DNA from: Streptomyces sp. GESEQ-4
Lineage (GTDB): Bacteria; Actinomycetota; Actinomycetes; Streptomycetales; Streptomycetaceae
NCBI RefSeq assembly: GCF_017948455.1
Contig: NZ_JAFFSU010000001.1
Location: 496,001 to 560,000 of the forward strand
Direction of reading: 5' to 3'
DNA: 64,000 nt
Shown: piece by piece, positions 51,304 to 60,413 of the stretch
Position numbering within the stretch: position 1 is the stretch's first letter
How the letters are laid out: the number at the start of each line of letters is the position of its first letter
Program-made: the position numbers and the translations under genes
Notes under the pieces: model-generated
The model's database searches: none
What the model was told of the DNA's origin: nothing
Seen by the model: only the letters and a program-made list of their open reading frames with translations

Positions 51304-52050
51304 CTAGGAGTGACGCTCCCTGGCATGCACGGCCCGGCTCATACGCCGCCCCAGGACGAAGTAACCGATCAGCGCGCCCGTGGTGTTGAGGATGACGTCG
51401 TCGATGTCGAAGGCGCGCCCTTCGACCATCACGCCCTGCACCAGCTCCACCAGCAGCATCACGGTCGCGGTCAGCAGGAGGATGCGCAGTGGCCCGCGGG
51501 TGCGCGGGGCGACGACGGGGGCCAGGATGCCGAACGGGATGCCGAGCAGCAGGTTGCCGCCGATCTGCTTCACGGCGTCACGCAGCTCCGGCTGGTCGAG
51601 ATAGGCCTTGAGGGAGCGGCCCGGCCGCAGGTTGGTGTGGGTCAGCGCCTCCGAGGCGGGGGAGGGCTGCAGGGTCAGCCGGGCGAGCACGACCGCGAAC
51701 GCCACCATGAGCACGAACGCGCACAGCACCGCCAGCAGCCGCGCGAGGAGGCGAAGTGGATCGCGTCGTTCCCGACGGGCGGACTGCGGCGCCGGCTTGG
51801 ACTTCGGGGCCTGTCGGGTTTTTGGAGCCTGCTTGCTCTTCGCCGCCCCGGCCGCCCCGGTCGCCTTGGGTGTCCGCTTGAGCTTGGAAAGCCAGGCCGC
51901 CTTGAGGTCGCGCTTGGACGGGGGCGGCTCCTCGGACTTCGGCTCCCGCTTCGACTTGGGCGCCCGCTTCCCCTTGGGTACCCCCACGGACGCGGACGTG
52001 GCTGTACGGAGCCGGAACCCGGCACGGGATCGTGAGGCTGTACGGGCCAT
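51304..52050 (-). CDS. VanZ-family membrane protein with basic N-terminal tail
   Basis: A 248-residue protein. ATG at 52050 with GGAGG 6 nt upstream, and a TATAAC -10-like box at 52084-52079. Residues 1-~95 are Lys/Pro/Ala/Arg-rich and low in complexity. Membrane helices then follow (LLARLLAVLCAFVLMVAFAV and three more). The VanZ signature is ELVQGVMVEGRAFDIDDVILNTTGALIGY. VanZ-like proteins give low-level teicoplanin resistance or act in cell-surface biology. The basic tail is probably cytoplasmic and may contact nucleic acid or acidic lipid. Confidence 0.85.
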   Translation of the reverse strand: MARTASRSRAGFRLRTATSASVGVPKGKRAPKSKREPKSEEPPPSKRDLKAAWLSKLKRTPKATGAAGAAKSKQAPKTRQAPKSKPAPQSARRERRDPLRLLARLLAVLCAFVLMVAFAVVLARLTLQPSPASEALTHTNLRPGRSLKAYLDQPELRDAVKQIGGNLLLGIPFGILAPVVAPRTRGPLRILLLTATVMLLVELVQGVMVEGRAFDIDDVILNTTGALIGYFVLGRRMSRAVHARERHS

Positions 52051-52286
52051 GCGGTCCTCCAGTCTTCAACTTCCCCTTGTTATAGGGCGGTTACCCGCGA
52101 ACCGGCCGAAGATGCCGCCGCGCGATCCCGGGCTCCCGGTTTCCCCGCGCGCTGCTGGGGCACTCCGGGCGGAGACCCGCGCGCCGTCACACCGCACGGC
52201 GGACACGGTGCTTGGATGGCGCGAAAGCGGCGTAACCGGACGTATCGCCGCGTCGGTCGGAGGCCGAGGCTCGGGAGGTGTGGCGC

Positions 52287-52469
52287 ATGAACCGGCGTAC
52301 GACACTTCTCGCCGCCGCCGAGATCCTGGCGTGGTGGGCGGCGCTCACCGTGCTGTGGCTGGTCCTCGTCAGCACCGTGGACGCCCTGGAACCCGCGGTC
52401 GGCGCGGGCGCCGCGGCGGTGGCGGCCCTCGCCGCGCGGGCGGCGCGCAGGGCGGTGGCCGGACGGTGA
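52287..52469 (+). CDS. Short MrpE-like membrane subunit
   Basis: A 60-residue protein. ATG at 52287 with GGAGG 8 nt upstream. Two hydrophobic segments, LAWWAALTVLWLVLVSTV and VGAGAAAVAALAARA, resemble the N-terminal membrane part of MrpE/MnhE. Full MrpE is ~160 residues, so this is a reduced version. Its stop overlaps the GTG start of the next gene (GTGA). It is the first gene of a tightly overlapping antiporter operon. The assignment rests on context and hydropathy. Confidence 0.6.
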   Translation: MNRRTTLLAAAEILAWWAALTVLWLVLVSTVDALEPAVGAGAAAVAALAARAARRAVAGR

Positions 52470-52918
52470 ACGGCTGGATGCCGGCGGCGGCCGTCGTCCT
52501 CGCGGGCGGCGTCGGAGCCACCCTCTGGGGCGTCGCCACCGGACCGCTGCGGCGCGCGGTCGTGGCACAGAACCTGGCCACCGCGTTCGCCTGCCCGGCC
52601 CTGCTCCTGCTGTCCCAGGCCTACGACCGCCCGTCCTACGTCGATGTCGCCCTGGTCCTCGCCCTGCTCGGCCCCGTCGGCACGCTGGTCTTCGCCCGGC
52701 TGCTCGCCGCCGAGCTGACAGCTGATCCGCCGGGCGCCTGGGGCGTGACGTGGGTGGCGGCGGGCGTCGGCGCGGTGGTCGTGCTGGTGCTGTGCGTGGC
52801 CGTGGGACCGAGTCGGGCCATGGTCAAGCTGCTGGTCACCGGCGCGCTGCTGATCGGCGGGAACGTCGTCGCGTCCCACGCGCTCTCCGGCGGATTCGGT
52901 GGAGCCCGCCGTGGCTGA
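52466..52918 (+). CDS. MrpF-MrpG fusion subunit of a Mrp-type antiporter
   Basis: A 150-residue membrane protein from the GTG at 52466. The first half reads like MrpF (VAQNLATAFACPALLLLSQ, YVDVALVLALLGPVGTLVFARLL). After a short link the second half resembles the end of MrpG (VKLLVTGALLIGGNVVASHAL). In usual Mrp operons these are two ~90-110-residue proteins. Here one frame covers both without an internal stop. Overlaps the upstream gene by 4 bp and the next by 8 bp. Confidence 0.7.
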   Translation: MNGWMPAAAVVLAGGVGATLWGVATGPLRRAVVAQNLATAFACPALLLLSQAYDRPSYVDVALVLALLGPVGTLVFARLLAAELTADPPGAWGVTWVAAGVGAVVVLVLCVAVGPSRAMVKLLVTGALLIGGNVVASHALSGGFGGARRG

Positions 52919-53162
52919 CGCGGTCATCGTCATCGCCCTGCTGCTGGTCGCCGCGACCGCGACCCTCGCGGTCGCCGTCCGCGACCCGGTGCGCCAGGCC
53001 CTCGTGCTGGCCGTCCTCGGCGTCGTCCTCGCCGTCCTGTTCACCGTGCTCCAGGCACCCGACGTGGCCCTGTCGCAGCTCGCCGTCGGATCCGCGCTCA
53101 CCCCGCTGTTGCTGCTGCTCACCGTCCGCAAGGTCAAACGGCCCAAGGGACGCGACCGATGA
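52911..53162 (+). CDS. DUF4040 (MbhD-like) subunit
   Basis: An 83-residue membrane protein. GTG at 52911 follows GTGGAG by 6-7 nt; a GTG at 52899 is possible. Three hydrophobic segments include RDPVRQALVLAVLGVVLAVLF and the conserved QAPDVALSQLAVGSALTPLLLL, the DUF4040/MbhD signature. In canonical Mrp systems this module is part of the C-terminal half of MrpA. Here it is a separate gene, as in membrane-bound hydrogenase-type (Mbh) clusters. Confidence 0.8.
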   Translation: MADAVIVIALLLVAATATLAVAVRDPVRQALVLAVLGVVLAVLFTVLQAPDVALSQLAVGSALTPLLLLLTVRKVKRPKGRDR

Positions 53163-53896
53163 GCCCCCGCACCCGACTGTGGCTCGTCCTCGCGGCCGGC
53201 GCCGGACTCGCCGTCCTGCTGGTCGCCGCCTGTCTGGACCTGCCCCGCTTCGGCGGCGACCGGCACCCCTACGGCGACCGTGCCGTGCGCGAGGCCCTCG
53301 CCCGGAACGCCGCCAACACCGTGTCGTCCGTCAACTTCGACCAGCGCGCCTTCGACACCCTCGGCGAGATGAGCATCCTGTTCGCCGCCGTCCTGGGCTG
53401 CGTCGTGCTGCTGCGCCAGACCCGCGACGAGCACCGGGCCCGCCCCGAACCCGCCGAAGTCGCCATCTCCGTACGCCGCTACGCCCTCGTGGTGCTGCCC
53501 GTCGCCCTGCTCACCGGCCTGTACGTCATCGCCCACGGGCAGCTCACCCCCGGCGGCGGCTTCCAGGGCGGCGTCGTCGCCGCGACCGCCCTGCACCTGC
53601 TCTACCTGGGCGCCGACTACCGCGCCCTGGAACGCGTCCGGCCGGTCGGCCTGTACGAGGTCGGCGACGCGCTCGCCGTCTCCGCGTTCGTCGTCACCGG
53701 CCTCGCGGTCCTGATCGGCGGCACCGCTTTCCTGGCGAACACGCTGCCGTACGGCACGTTCAACACGCTGTCCTCCGGCGGCACCGTCCCCTTGCTGAAC
53801 GCGGCCATCGGCATGGAGGTGGCCTGCGCGGTCGTCGTCCTGCTCGCCCGTTTCCTGGACCAGGCCGTCGAGATCGAGGAGGAGAGCGGGACATGA
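53159..53896 (+). CDS. mrpB: MrpB/MnhB subunit with MbhE-like N-terminus
   Basis: A 245-residue membrane protein. The ATG overlaps the preceding stop (ATGA). Residues 1-~85 contain [22 protein letters not shown], matching the MbhE/MrpA-tail segment. The rest is the MnhB domain with [22 protein letters not shown]. MrpB lies in the membrane arm of the Na+/H+ antiporter. The merging of MbhE and MnhB parts fits a re-cut version of the MrpA-MrpB region. Confidence 0.85.
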   Translation: MSPRTRLWLVLAAGAGLAVLLVAACLDLPRFGGDRHPYGDRAVREALARNAANTVSSVNFDQRAFDTLGEMSILFAAVLGCVVLLRQTRDEHRARPEPAEVAISVRRYALVVLPVALLTGLYVIAHGQLTPGGGFQGGVVAATALHLLYLGADYRALERVRPVGLYEVGDALAVSAFVVTGLAVLIGGTAFLANTLPYGTFNTLSSGGTVPLLNAAIGMEVACAVVVLLARFLDQAVEIEEESGT

Positions 53897-54243
53897 TGGA
53901 CGTACTGCCCTACCTGGTCGCCATGTGGGTCTTCCTGGCCGGCTGCTACGGCCTGGCGACCAGCCGCAATCTGATCCACGCCGTCGGCTGTCTGACCGTG
54001 TGCCAGGCCGCCACCTACGTCCTGCTGCTGGCCGTCGGCTACCGCGACGACGCCACCGCCCCCGTCTTCTCCGACGTACAGCCCGGTTCACGGCCGGTCG
54101 TCGACCCCGTCGTCCAGGCGCTGGCCCTGACCGACGTCGTGGTCGGCGCGACCGTCACCGCGCTGCTGCTCGCGCTCGTCGTGCAGATCTCCAAACGGCA
54201 CGGCACCGTCGACCCCGACGAGCTCTCCGAGCTGCGCGGCTGA
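53893..54243 (+). CDS. mrpC: MrpC/MnhC (NuoK-like) subunit
   Basis: A 116-residue protein with three membrane helices. It contains [27 protein letters not shown] and the NuoK-like [26 protein letters not shown]. The ATG at 53893 overlaps the mrpB stop; a second ATG follows immediately. MrpC is homologous to the NuoK subunit of complex I and sits beside the proton-conducting subunit. One base overlaps mrpD (TGATG). Confidence 0.88.
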   Translation: MMDVLPYLVAMWVFLAGCYGLATSRNLIHAVGCLTVCQAATYVLLLAVGYRDDATAPVFSDVQPGSRPVVDPVVQALALTDVVVGATVTALLLALVVQISKRHGTVDPDELSELRG

Positions 54244-56000
54244 TGAACGACCTGCTGCCGCTGCTCGTCGCCGTCCCCGTCCTCGGCGCCGCCCTGCTGG
54301 TCGCGGGCGGACGCCGGCTGCCCCGGGTCGCCGCCGAGTCCGTGGGCTGCGCCGTGTCGGCGGGCACGGCGGGCCTCGCGATCGTGCTGCTCCTCAACTC
54401 CTCGCCCCCGCACGTCGAATGGGTCGGCGGCTGGCGGCCGAAGGGCGGGGTGAGCGTCGGCATCGTGCTGACCGGTGACGGGCCCGGGCTCGGGATGGCG
54501 GCGCTCGCCTCGCTGCTGACGCTCGCGGCCCTGGCGTACTCCTGGCACTACTTCGACGAACCGCCGCGCCGCCACGCCGGGTCGTTCCCCGGCCTGATGC
54601 TGCTGTTCCAGGCGGGCATGTGCGGCTTCGCGATCGCGGGCGACCTGTTCAACGCGTTCGTGTTCTTCGAGCTGATGAGCGTGGTCGCGTACGCGCTGAC
54701 CGGGCACCGGGTCGAGGAGGCGAAGGCCGTGCAGGGCGCGCTGACCTTCGCGGTCGTCACCTCGCTCGGCGCGTACGCGATGCTGATGGGCATCGCGCTG
54801 CTGTACGGCCGTACCGGCGAGCTGGCCATGACGCAGATCGGCCGGGGGATCGACGCGCAGGGCGGGCCCGACGCGCTGGTGCTCGCCGCGTTCGTCCTCG
54901 TGCTGACCGGTCTGCTGGTGAAGGCAGCCGCCGTGCCCTTCCATTTCTGGCTCCCGGACGCGCACGCCGTCGCGCCCACGCCGGTGTGCATGCTGCTGTC
55001 CGGCGTCATGGTGGAGCTCGGCGCGTACGGCGTCTGGCGGGTGTACGGCACGGTCTTCGCCGGGCCCGGCGGGGTTCCCGCGGCCGACCTGGAGCAGGTC
55101 CTCGTGACGCTGGGGGCGGTGACGGCCGTGATCGGCGCCGTCATGTGCTGGTACCAGCGGCACATCAAGCGGCTGCTCGCCTACTCGACCGTCGCCCACA
55201 TGGGGCTGTTCCTCATCGGCATCGGCGTCCTGACGCCCAAGGCCGATGACGGGGTCGCGCTGTACATGCTCGGCCACGCCGGGGTGAAGGCGTCGCTGTT
55301 CGCCTGCGCGGGCATCCTGCTCGACCGCTACGGCAGCGTCGACGAACACGCCCTGCACGGACGGGCCCGGCAACTGCGGGGCGTCGCCGTGCTGTTCGCG
55401 ACCGGGGCCGTGGCCCTCGCCGGGCTGCCGCCGTTCGGTACGGCGTTCGGCAAGGCCGTCACGGAGGAGGCCGTGGGCGGCCCGCTGACCGTGCTCTATG
55501 TCGTGGCGACCGCCCTGACCGCGGGAGCGGTGCTGCGGGTCGGCGCGCGTGTGTTCCTCGGGCTCGGCCCTCATCCCGAGGAGCACGCCGGGTACGAGAC
55601 GACCGGCTCCGGCGAGGAACCGGAGACCGGGCAGCGGCTGAGCCGGATCCCCGACACGATGACGGCCGTGCCCGCGCTGCTGCTCGCCGGAGCACTGACC
55701 GTCGGCGTGGCCCCCGGATTCGGTGACGTCGTGGCGCACGCGGTGAACGAGGCCGGGTCCGGCGGTGCGCATGTCTCCGTGCACTGGACCCCGGTGGGTG
55801 TGCTGCTCGGTCTCCTCTCGACGCTGCTGGCGGCGGGTCTCGCGGCCGTCGCCGTCACCCGTCCCGGGCTGCTCGCCGCACCGGAGTGGGCACTGCCGCT
55901 GCGGCGACTGCAGTCCGGGCACGTCGGCGACTACGTGGCATGGATGCTGGTGGGCGCCGCGCTGCTCGCCGCACTCGCCCTGCCGGGGATCCTCGCCTGA
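54243..56000 (+). CDS. mrpD: MrpD/MnhD proton-conducting antiporter subunit
   Basis: A 585-residue protein with about 14 membrane helices of the NuoM/NuoN/MrpD family. [19 protein letters not shown] carries the conserved membrane Glu, [22 protein letters not shown] is the TM7-8 signature with its key Lys, and [18 protein letters not shown] follows. It is the only large ion-conducting subunit in this operon, because no mrpA is present. The longer C-terminus (~430-585) adds further helices. The stop codon abuts the convergent DUF4230 gene. Confidence 0.88.
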   Translation: MNDLLPLLVAVPVLGAALLVAGGRRLPRVAAESVGCAVSAGTAGLAIVLLLNSSPPHVEWVGGWRPKGGVSVGIVLTGDGPGLGMAALASLLTLAALAYSWHYFDEPPRRHAGSFPGLMLLFQAGMCGFAIAGDLFNAFVFFELMSVVAYALTGHRVEEAKAVQGALTFAVVTSLGAYAMLMGIALLYGRTGELAMTQIGRGIDAQGGPDALVLAAFVLVLTGLLVKAAAVPFHFWLPDAHAVAPTPVCMLLSGVMVELGAYGVWRVYGTVFAGPGGVPAADLEQVLVTLGAVTAVIGAVMCWYQRHIKRLLAYSTVAHMGLFLIGIGVLTPKADDGVALYMLGHAGVKASLFACAGILLDRYGSVDEHALHGRARQLRGVAVLFATGAVALAGLPPFGTAFGKAVTEEAVGGPLTVLYVVATALTAGAVLRVGARVFLGLGPHPEEHAGYETTGSGEEPETGQRLSRIPDTMTAVPALLLAGALTVGVAPGFGDVVAHAVNEAGSGGAHVSVHWTPVGVLLGLLSTLLAAGLAAVAVTRPGLLAAPEWALPLRRLQSGHVGDYVAWMLVGAALLAALALPGILA

Positions 56001-56681
56001 TCAGGCACCGTTCTTCGGCCCCGGCCCGTACGAGACCTCCACCTCCTTGAAGCCTAGGGAGTGCAGCAGGCCTTCGAGCATGCCGGTGGTGTTGGCCTCG
56101 GCGCGCTTGGTCAGCTCGCTGCTCTTGGCGGCGTCGCCGATGTGCCGTGACGCGAGTTTCTGCACGGCCTGTTCGCTGTTCGGGTTGTCGGAGAAGAGGT
56201 CGCCGAGCCGGTCCAGCAGACCGCGCTGCTTGGACACGGCGTAGGAGCGCTCGGGGTCGAGGGCCGGTTCGCCCAGTGCCGCGTGCGGCAGCCGGAGCGT
56301 GGCGGACGTACGGTCCTCGTTGACCGTCACGTCCTGCTTGCCGACCTGTCCGAGGTCGACGTAGGCGTCCACGGTGCCCGCGCCGACGTACAGCGTGCGG
56401 GTGCCGCGGATCGCGTCGGGAAGGTACTTGGCGTCCTTCTCCAGGTCCACGACGACCTGGAAGTTGCCGGAGGCGGCGTCGTAACGGCTGATGTCCTGAA
56501 TGGACTCCAGCAGTGCGGGACCCGAGCGGTCGTGGGTCTCCGTACCGAAGAAGTCCTTCAGGCCCGGGAGCAGACTCAGCCGGATCCCGGCGAACATCAC
56601 GGCGAGCACCAGTACGACGGCGGTCACCAGCTTCGCCCAGCCGGGCATGCGCCTGGGTAAGCGCTTGATGGAAGTCGTCAT
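56001..56681 (-). CDS. DUF4230 membrane-anchored protein
   Basis: A 226-residue protein. ATG at 56681 with GGGAGG about 10 nt upstream. After a basic N-terminus a single membrane helix (WAKLVTAVVLVLAVMFAGI) anchors it. The outer domain has ALLESIQDISRYDAASGNFQ, GTRTLYVGAGTVDAYVDLG and the C-terminal GLLHSLGFKEVEVSYGP, matching DUF4230. Function unknown; probably exposed outside the membrane. Convergent with the antiporter operon. Confidence 0.85.
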   Translation of the reverse strand: MTTSIKRLPRRMPGWAKLVTAVVLVLAVMFAGIRLSLLPGLKDFFGTETHDRSGPALLESIQDISRYDAASGNFQVVVDLEKDAKYLPDAIRGTRTLYVGAGTVDAYVDLGQVGKQDVTVNEDRTSATLRLPHAALGEPALDPERSYAVSKQRGLLDRLGDLFSDNPNSEQAVQKLASRHIGDAAKSSELTKRAEANTTGMLEGLLHSLGFKEVEVSYGPGPKNGA

Positions 56682-56891
56682 GGCGACGGTCCTCCCTTCC
56701 TCCCTGACCGGATGCCCCTCAAAATCCGTGTCAGACAGGGTTGTTGGGCAAACAGGACAGTTGACGCAGGCGCGCACCGGCGTACGCGGTACCCAAGGCG
56801 CAGTTCGCGGTCCTGGATGCGGTCCGCAGCCGCTTTTCCGTGGTCAGTAGCATGAGGGCGGCAGCCCGGAATGATCATGCGAGGAGCGGAC

Positions 56892-57845
56892 GTGCGAGAC
56901 ATCGCCGTGTTCAGCGGTAGCGCCCACCCCGAACTGGCGGCGGAGGTCTGCCGGCATCTCGGCGTGCCGCTCAACCCGATCCGGGTCAGCCGTTTCGCCA
57001 ACGACTGTCTGGAGGTGCAGCTCCAGGCCAACTGCCGAGAGCGGGACGTATTTCTCGTCCAGCCGCTGGTCACCCCCGTCCAGGAGCACCTGGTCGAGCT
57101 GCTGATGATGTGCGACGCGGCCCGCGGCGCGTCCGCCCGCCGGATCACCGTCGTCATGCCGCACTACGCCTACGCCCGCTCCGACAAGAAGGACGCGCCC
57201 CGCATCTCCATGGGCGGACGGCTGGTCGCGGACCTGATGGTCGCCGCCGGCGCCAGCCGGGTCCTCGCCATGACGCTGCACTCGCCGCAGGTCCACGGCT
57301 TCTTCTCGGTGCCCGTCGACCATCTCCACGCACTGCGCGAGCTGGCCGCGCACTTCCGGCAGTACGACCTGACCCGCACCACCGTCGTCTCACCGGACCT
57401 CGGCAACGCCAAGGAGGCGGCGGCCTTCGCCCGGCTGATCGGCGCCGGGGTCGCGGCCGGCGCCAAACAGCGGTACGCGGACGACCGGGTCAGCATCAGC
57501 ACCGTCATCGGCGATGTCGCCGGGCGCGATGTCATCGTGCTGGACGACGAGATCGCCAAGGGCAGCACCGTGCTCGAACTCCTCGACCGGCTGCGGGAGT
57601 TGGGGCCGCGGTCGATCAAGGTCGCCTGTACGCACGGCCTGTTCGCGGCCGGTGCGCTCAAGCGGCTCAGCGAGCAGCCCGACGTGGACGAGATCGTGTG
57701 CACCAACACCGTGCCGGTCCCCGCCGAAGAGCACACGGACAAGCTGCGCATCCTGTCCATCGCCCCCGCCCTCGCCGAGGCCGTGCGCCGCATCCACAAC
57801 GGCGAGTCGGTCAGCGCCCTGTTCGACGCGCCGCGGAGCGAATAG
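56892..57845 (+). CDS. Ribose-phosphate pyrophosphokinase-like protein
   Basis: A 317-residue protein from the GTG at 56892, which has GAGGAG 6 nt upstream; upstream ATGs (56871, 56877) lack a site. The PRPP synthetase fold is clear: VFSGSAHPELAAEVCRHLGV, RVSRFANDCLEVQ, MPHYAYARSDKKDAPR (flexible loop), VVSPDLGNAKEAAAF and the PRPP loop DVIVLDDEIAKGSTV. The loop departs from the usual VDDxIDTxGT form, so this may be a secondary paralogue rather than the housekeeping enzyme. It would make PRPP from ribose 5-phosphate and ATP. Confidence 0.85.
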   Translation: MRDIAVFSGSAHPELAAEVCRHLGVPLNPIRVSRFANDCLEVQLQANCRERDVFLVQPLVTPVQEHLVELLMMCDAARGASARRITVVMPHYAYARSDKKDAPRISMGGRLVADLMVAAGASRVLAMTLHSPQVHGFFSVPVDHLHALRELAAHFRQYDLTRTTVVSPDLGNAKEAAAFARLIGAGVAAGAKQRYADDRVSISTVIGDVAGRDVIVLDDEIAKGSTVLELLDRLRELGPRSIKVACTHGLFAAGALKRLSEQPDVDEIVCTNTVPVPAEEHTDKLRILSIAPALAEAVRRIHNGESVSALFDAPRSE

Positions 57846-57876
57846 TCAGGGACGGCAGCAGAGCTGACCTGCCCCG

Positions 57877-58257
57877 TCAGACCTGACCGGACGTGGCCTC
57901 GGGCTGGCTCAGGGCCGCGTCCAGCGTCGGGGCCGGAGGCAGAAGCCGGGCCAGTCCGGTGACCCGGAGGACGCGCAGCGTGAGCGGGTGCGTGCAGACG
58001 AGGTGGAGCTGTCCGTCGCGGTCGTGCACCCTGCTCCTGGCCCGATAGAGGAGGCGCAGCCCGGAGCAGTCGAAGAACTCGACCCCGCTGAGATCGAGCA
58101 CGACCCGGGGGCCTGATCCGGTGGTCGCCCGGTCGAGGAGCGGGATGATCTCCACGGACGCCGCGATGTCGATCTCGCCGCGAAACTCGAGCACCGTGAA
58201 GCCGCGGTCCTGCCGGATACGCAGATACCGGGTGACAGGTGCGGGTTCCTGCGGCAC
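57877..58257 (-). CDS. STAS-domain anti-sigma factor antagonist
   Basis: A 126-residue protein from a GTG at 58257 with GGAGG 10 nt upstream; the longer reading from a TTG is less likely. The STAS fold reads LRIRQDRGFTVLEFRGEIDI then VVLDLSGVEFFDCSGLRLLYRA. The Ser in DCSGL is the usual phosphorylation site. Such proteins release a sigma factor from a RsbW-type anti-sigma kinase. No partner kinase or sigma gene is adjacent, so it probably acts in trans. Confidence 0.87.
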   Translation of the reverse strand: MPQEPAPVTRYLRIRQDRGFTVLEFRGEIDIAASVEIIPLLDRATTGSGPRVVLDLSGVEFFDCSGLRLLYRARSRVHDRDGQLHLVCTHPLTLRVLRVTGLARLLPPAPTLDAALSQPEATSGQV

Positions 58258-58379
58258 GACGACGTCGCCTCCAACCGGTTCCCTGGGCGGCAATTCCTTT
58301 TCCCGCCCAGCAAGTTACCCCCGATCGAGCGAATCTGCGCAAGTTCGATTGACATATGTCTTCGTGTCGCCCCCAAGCG

Positions 58380-58817
58380 TTACGACAGGGCCTGCCAGGC
58401 CCGGGTGAGCGCCTGCCGGAACTGCTCGGTCTGGTGTGCCGTGAGATCGCGCACCATCCGCTCCTCCAGCTCCCGCACCGGCCCGGCATGCCGCTCGAGC
58501 AGCTCCCGGGCGGCGTCGGTCAGCAGGATCAGCAGCTCGCGCCGATTGCGCGGATTGCGCTCCCGCCGGATCAGGCCGCGGTTCTCCAGGGAGCGGACCA
58601 GGTCGGCGATGGACTGGGCGGTGACGAACGAGTCACGGGCCAGCTGTGCCGCCGACAGTCCGTCGTGTCGCTCCAGGACGGTGAGCGCGGTGTACTGGAG
58701 AGCGGTGATACCGGACGGCTTGACGAGCTCGTCCAGGTGTGAGCGCACGACGAGCTCCACCTGCTTGACCATGTACAGCAGGGACGGGGGTGCCTTGGTT
58801 GCCTGGGTGCCGACCAT
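58380..58817 (-). CDS. MarR-family regulator
   Basis: A 145-residue winged-helix protein (ITALQYTALTVLERHDGLSAAQ, FVTAQSIADLVRSLENRGLIRRERNPRNRRELLILLT). TAGGCT (58830-58825) lies 7 nt before the ATG, so it is probably leaderless. An operator-like repeat, GACAGGAAACCTGTC, sits between its -35 and -10 regions, predicting autorepression. It is divergent from the ALDH/ADH operon, which carries a second, better palindrome. Confidence 0.9.
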   Translation of the reverse strand: MVGTQATKAPPSLLYMVKQVELVVRSHLDELVKPSGITALQYTALTVLERHDGLSAAQLARDSFVTAQSIADLVRSLENRGLIRRERNPRNRRELLILLTDAARELLERHAGPVRELEERMVRDLTAHQTEQFRQALTRAWQALS

Positions 58818-58837
58818 GAGATCGAGCCTAGAGCATT

Positions 58838-58852
58838 GACAGGAAACCTGTC
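58838..58852. promoter_or_regulatory. MarR operator 1
   Basis: GACAGG-aaa-CCTGTC is a perfect 6-bp inverted repeat in the region between marR -35 and -10 positions. It overlaps a TTGACA (58836-58841) that may be the -35 of the rightward operon. The core ACAGGAANCCTGT is shared with operator 2. Confidence 0.7.
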
Positions 58853-58881
58853 TGTAAAGAGACTGCGAACCAAACGACTCA

Positions 58882-58900
58882 CCAACAGGAATCCTGTTGG
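58882..58900. promoter_or_regulatory. MarR operator 2
   Basis: CCAACAGG-aat-CCTGTTGG has perfect 8-bp arms. It lies 33 bp before the ALDH start codon, where a bound repressor would block transcription or initiation. Confidence 0.75.
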
Positions 58901-58933
58901 TTGAAATCTTGGCAATGGAGCTGAGGAGTGGCG

Positions 58934-60388
58934 ATGACCACCTTCGAGATCGAACCCGGGCGGCTGTTCATCGGGGGACAGTGGCGCGATGCCGCCGACG
59001 GAGCGCGCACCGAGGTGGTCGACCCGTCCCGGGGCACGGTCGTCACCACCGTCGCGGAGGCGGGCGCCGCCGATGTGGACGCCGCCGTGCGCGCCGCCCG
59101 GGAGGCCTTCGACGACGGCTCCTGGTCCGGACTGAGCGGCCGTGAGCGGGGCCGGATCCTGCACCGCGTCGCCGAGCTGATCCGCGAGAACGCCGACGAA
59201 CTCGCCCGGCTGGAGAGCCTCGACGTCGGCAAGCCGATCACCCTGTGCCACGCGGTCGACATCACCAACGCGGCCAACGACTACGAGCACTACGCGGCCC
59301 TCGCCCACTCCCTGCACGGCGCCAACCGCGACACACCCATGAACGCCCTCGCCTACACCCGGCGCGAGCCGCTCGGCGTGGTCGCGGCCATCACGCCCTT
59401 CAACTTCCCGCTGATCCTGGCCGGTTCGAAGCTCGGCCCGGCTCTCGCGGCCGGCAACACGGTGGTCCACAAGCCGGCCGACGAGACCCCGCTCAGCGCC
59501 CTGTACATGGCCAAGCTGCTCCAGGAGGCGGGCATCCCGGACGGCGTGGTCAACGTCGTGACCGGCAGCGGCCCGGTGGCCGGCGAGGCACTGCTGCGCC
59601 ACCCCGGCGTGGACAAGGTCGCCTTCACGGGCTCCACGACCGTCGGCCGGCACGTGGCGAGCGCGGCGGGCGAGGCCCTCAAGCCGGTCACCATGGAGCT
59701 CGGCGGCAACGCGGCCCACATCGTCTTCGAGGACGCCGACCTGGAGAAGGCCGTCGGCGCGGTCATCAAGGCCTTCGTCTTCAACACCGGACAGTTCTGC
59801 ATGGGCGGCCCACGCCTGCTGGTGGCCCGCTCCGTCCACAACACCCTGCTGGGCATCCTCGCCCAGGCCGTCCCCGGCGTCCCGGTGGGCGACCCCCGCG
59901 ATCCCGAGACGGTCGTCGGACCGATGGCGGGGCCGAAGCACCTGGCGAAGGTCGAGGAGTACGTCGACCTGGCCCGCAAGGAGGGCGGCCGCATCGTCTG
60001 CGGCGGCGAGCGGCTCGACCTGGACGGTGGCTACTACTACAAGCCCACCGTGATCGCCGACCTGCCGAACGACTCCCGCGTCGTCCAGGAGGAGGTGTTC
60101 GGCCCGGTCCTCACCGTGCAGCCCTTCGACTCCGAGGACGAGGCCGTCGAGCTCGCCAACTCCACGCCGTACGGCCTGGCCTCGGGCATCCAGACCGGCA
60201 ACCTCGCCCGCGCGCACCGCGTCGCCGACCGGCTCCAGGCCGGCATCGTCTGGGTCAACGACTGGGCGATGCTCGACCCCGCGGTCCCCTTCGGCGGTGT
60301 CAAGGACTCCGGGTTCGGTCGCGAGTACGGCCCCGAGGCGCTCACCGCCTACACCAAGGTCAAGTCCGTCGTCGTCTCGCTCGACTGA
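58934..60388 (+). CDS. NAD(P)-dependent aldehyde dehydrogenase
   Basis: A 484-residue ALDH. ATG at 58934 with GAGGAG 5 nt upstream. TPFNFPLILAGSKLGPALAAGNTVVHKP, FTGSTTVGRHV, MELGGN (Glu255) and NTGQFCMGG (catalytic Cys289) are intact. Together with the alcohol dehydrogenase 25 bp downstream it would convert an alcohol via its aldehyde to an acid. The partner resembles aryl-alcohol dehydrogenases, so benzyl- or related aldehydes are likely substrates. Controlled by the divergent MarR protein. Confidence 0.9.
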   Translation: MTTFEIEPGRLFIGGQWRDAADGARTEVVDPSRGTVVTTVAEAGAADVDAAVRAAREAFDDGSWSGLSGRERGRILHRVAELIRENADELARLESLDVGKPITLCHAVDITNAANDYEHYAALAHSLHGANRDTPMNALAYTRREPLGVVAAITPFNFPLILAGSKLGPALAAGNTVVHKPADETPLSALYMAKLLQEAGIPDGVVNVVTGSGPVAGEALLRHPGVDKVAFTGSTTVGRHVASAAGEALKPVTMELGGNAAHIVFEDADLEKAVGAVIKAFVFNTGQFCMGGPRLLVARSVHNTLLGILAQAVPGVPVGDPRDPETVVGPMAGPKHLAKVEEYVDLARKEGGRIVCGGERLDLDGGYYYKPTVIADLPNDSRVVQEEVFGPVLTVQPFDSEDEAVELANSTPYGLASGIQTGNLARAHRVADRLQAGIVWVNDWAMLDPAVPFGGVKDSGFGREYGPEALTAYTKVKSVVVSLD

Positions 60389-60413
60389 GCACCGCCCTCA
60401 AGGAGTTCCTGCG

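Noticed and set aside
52187..55922. Long minus-strand frames opposite the Mrp operon
   Set aside because: Compositionally biased shadows (Gln/Gly/Arg/Asp) of overlapping membrane-protein genes; no start signal or motif.
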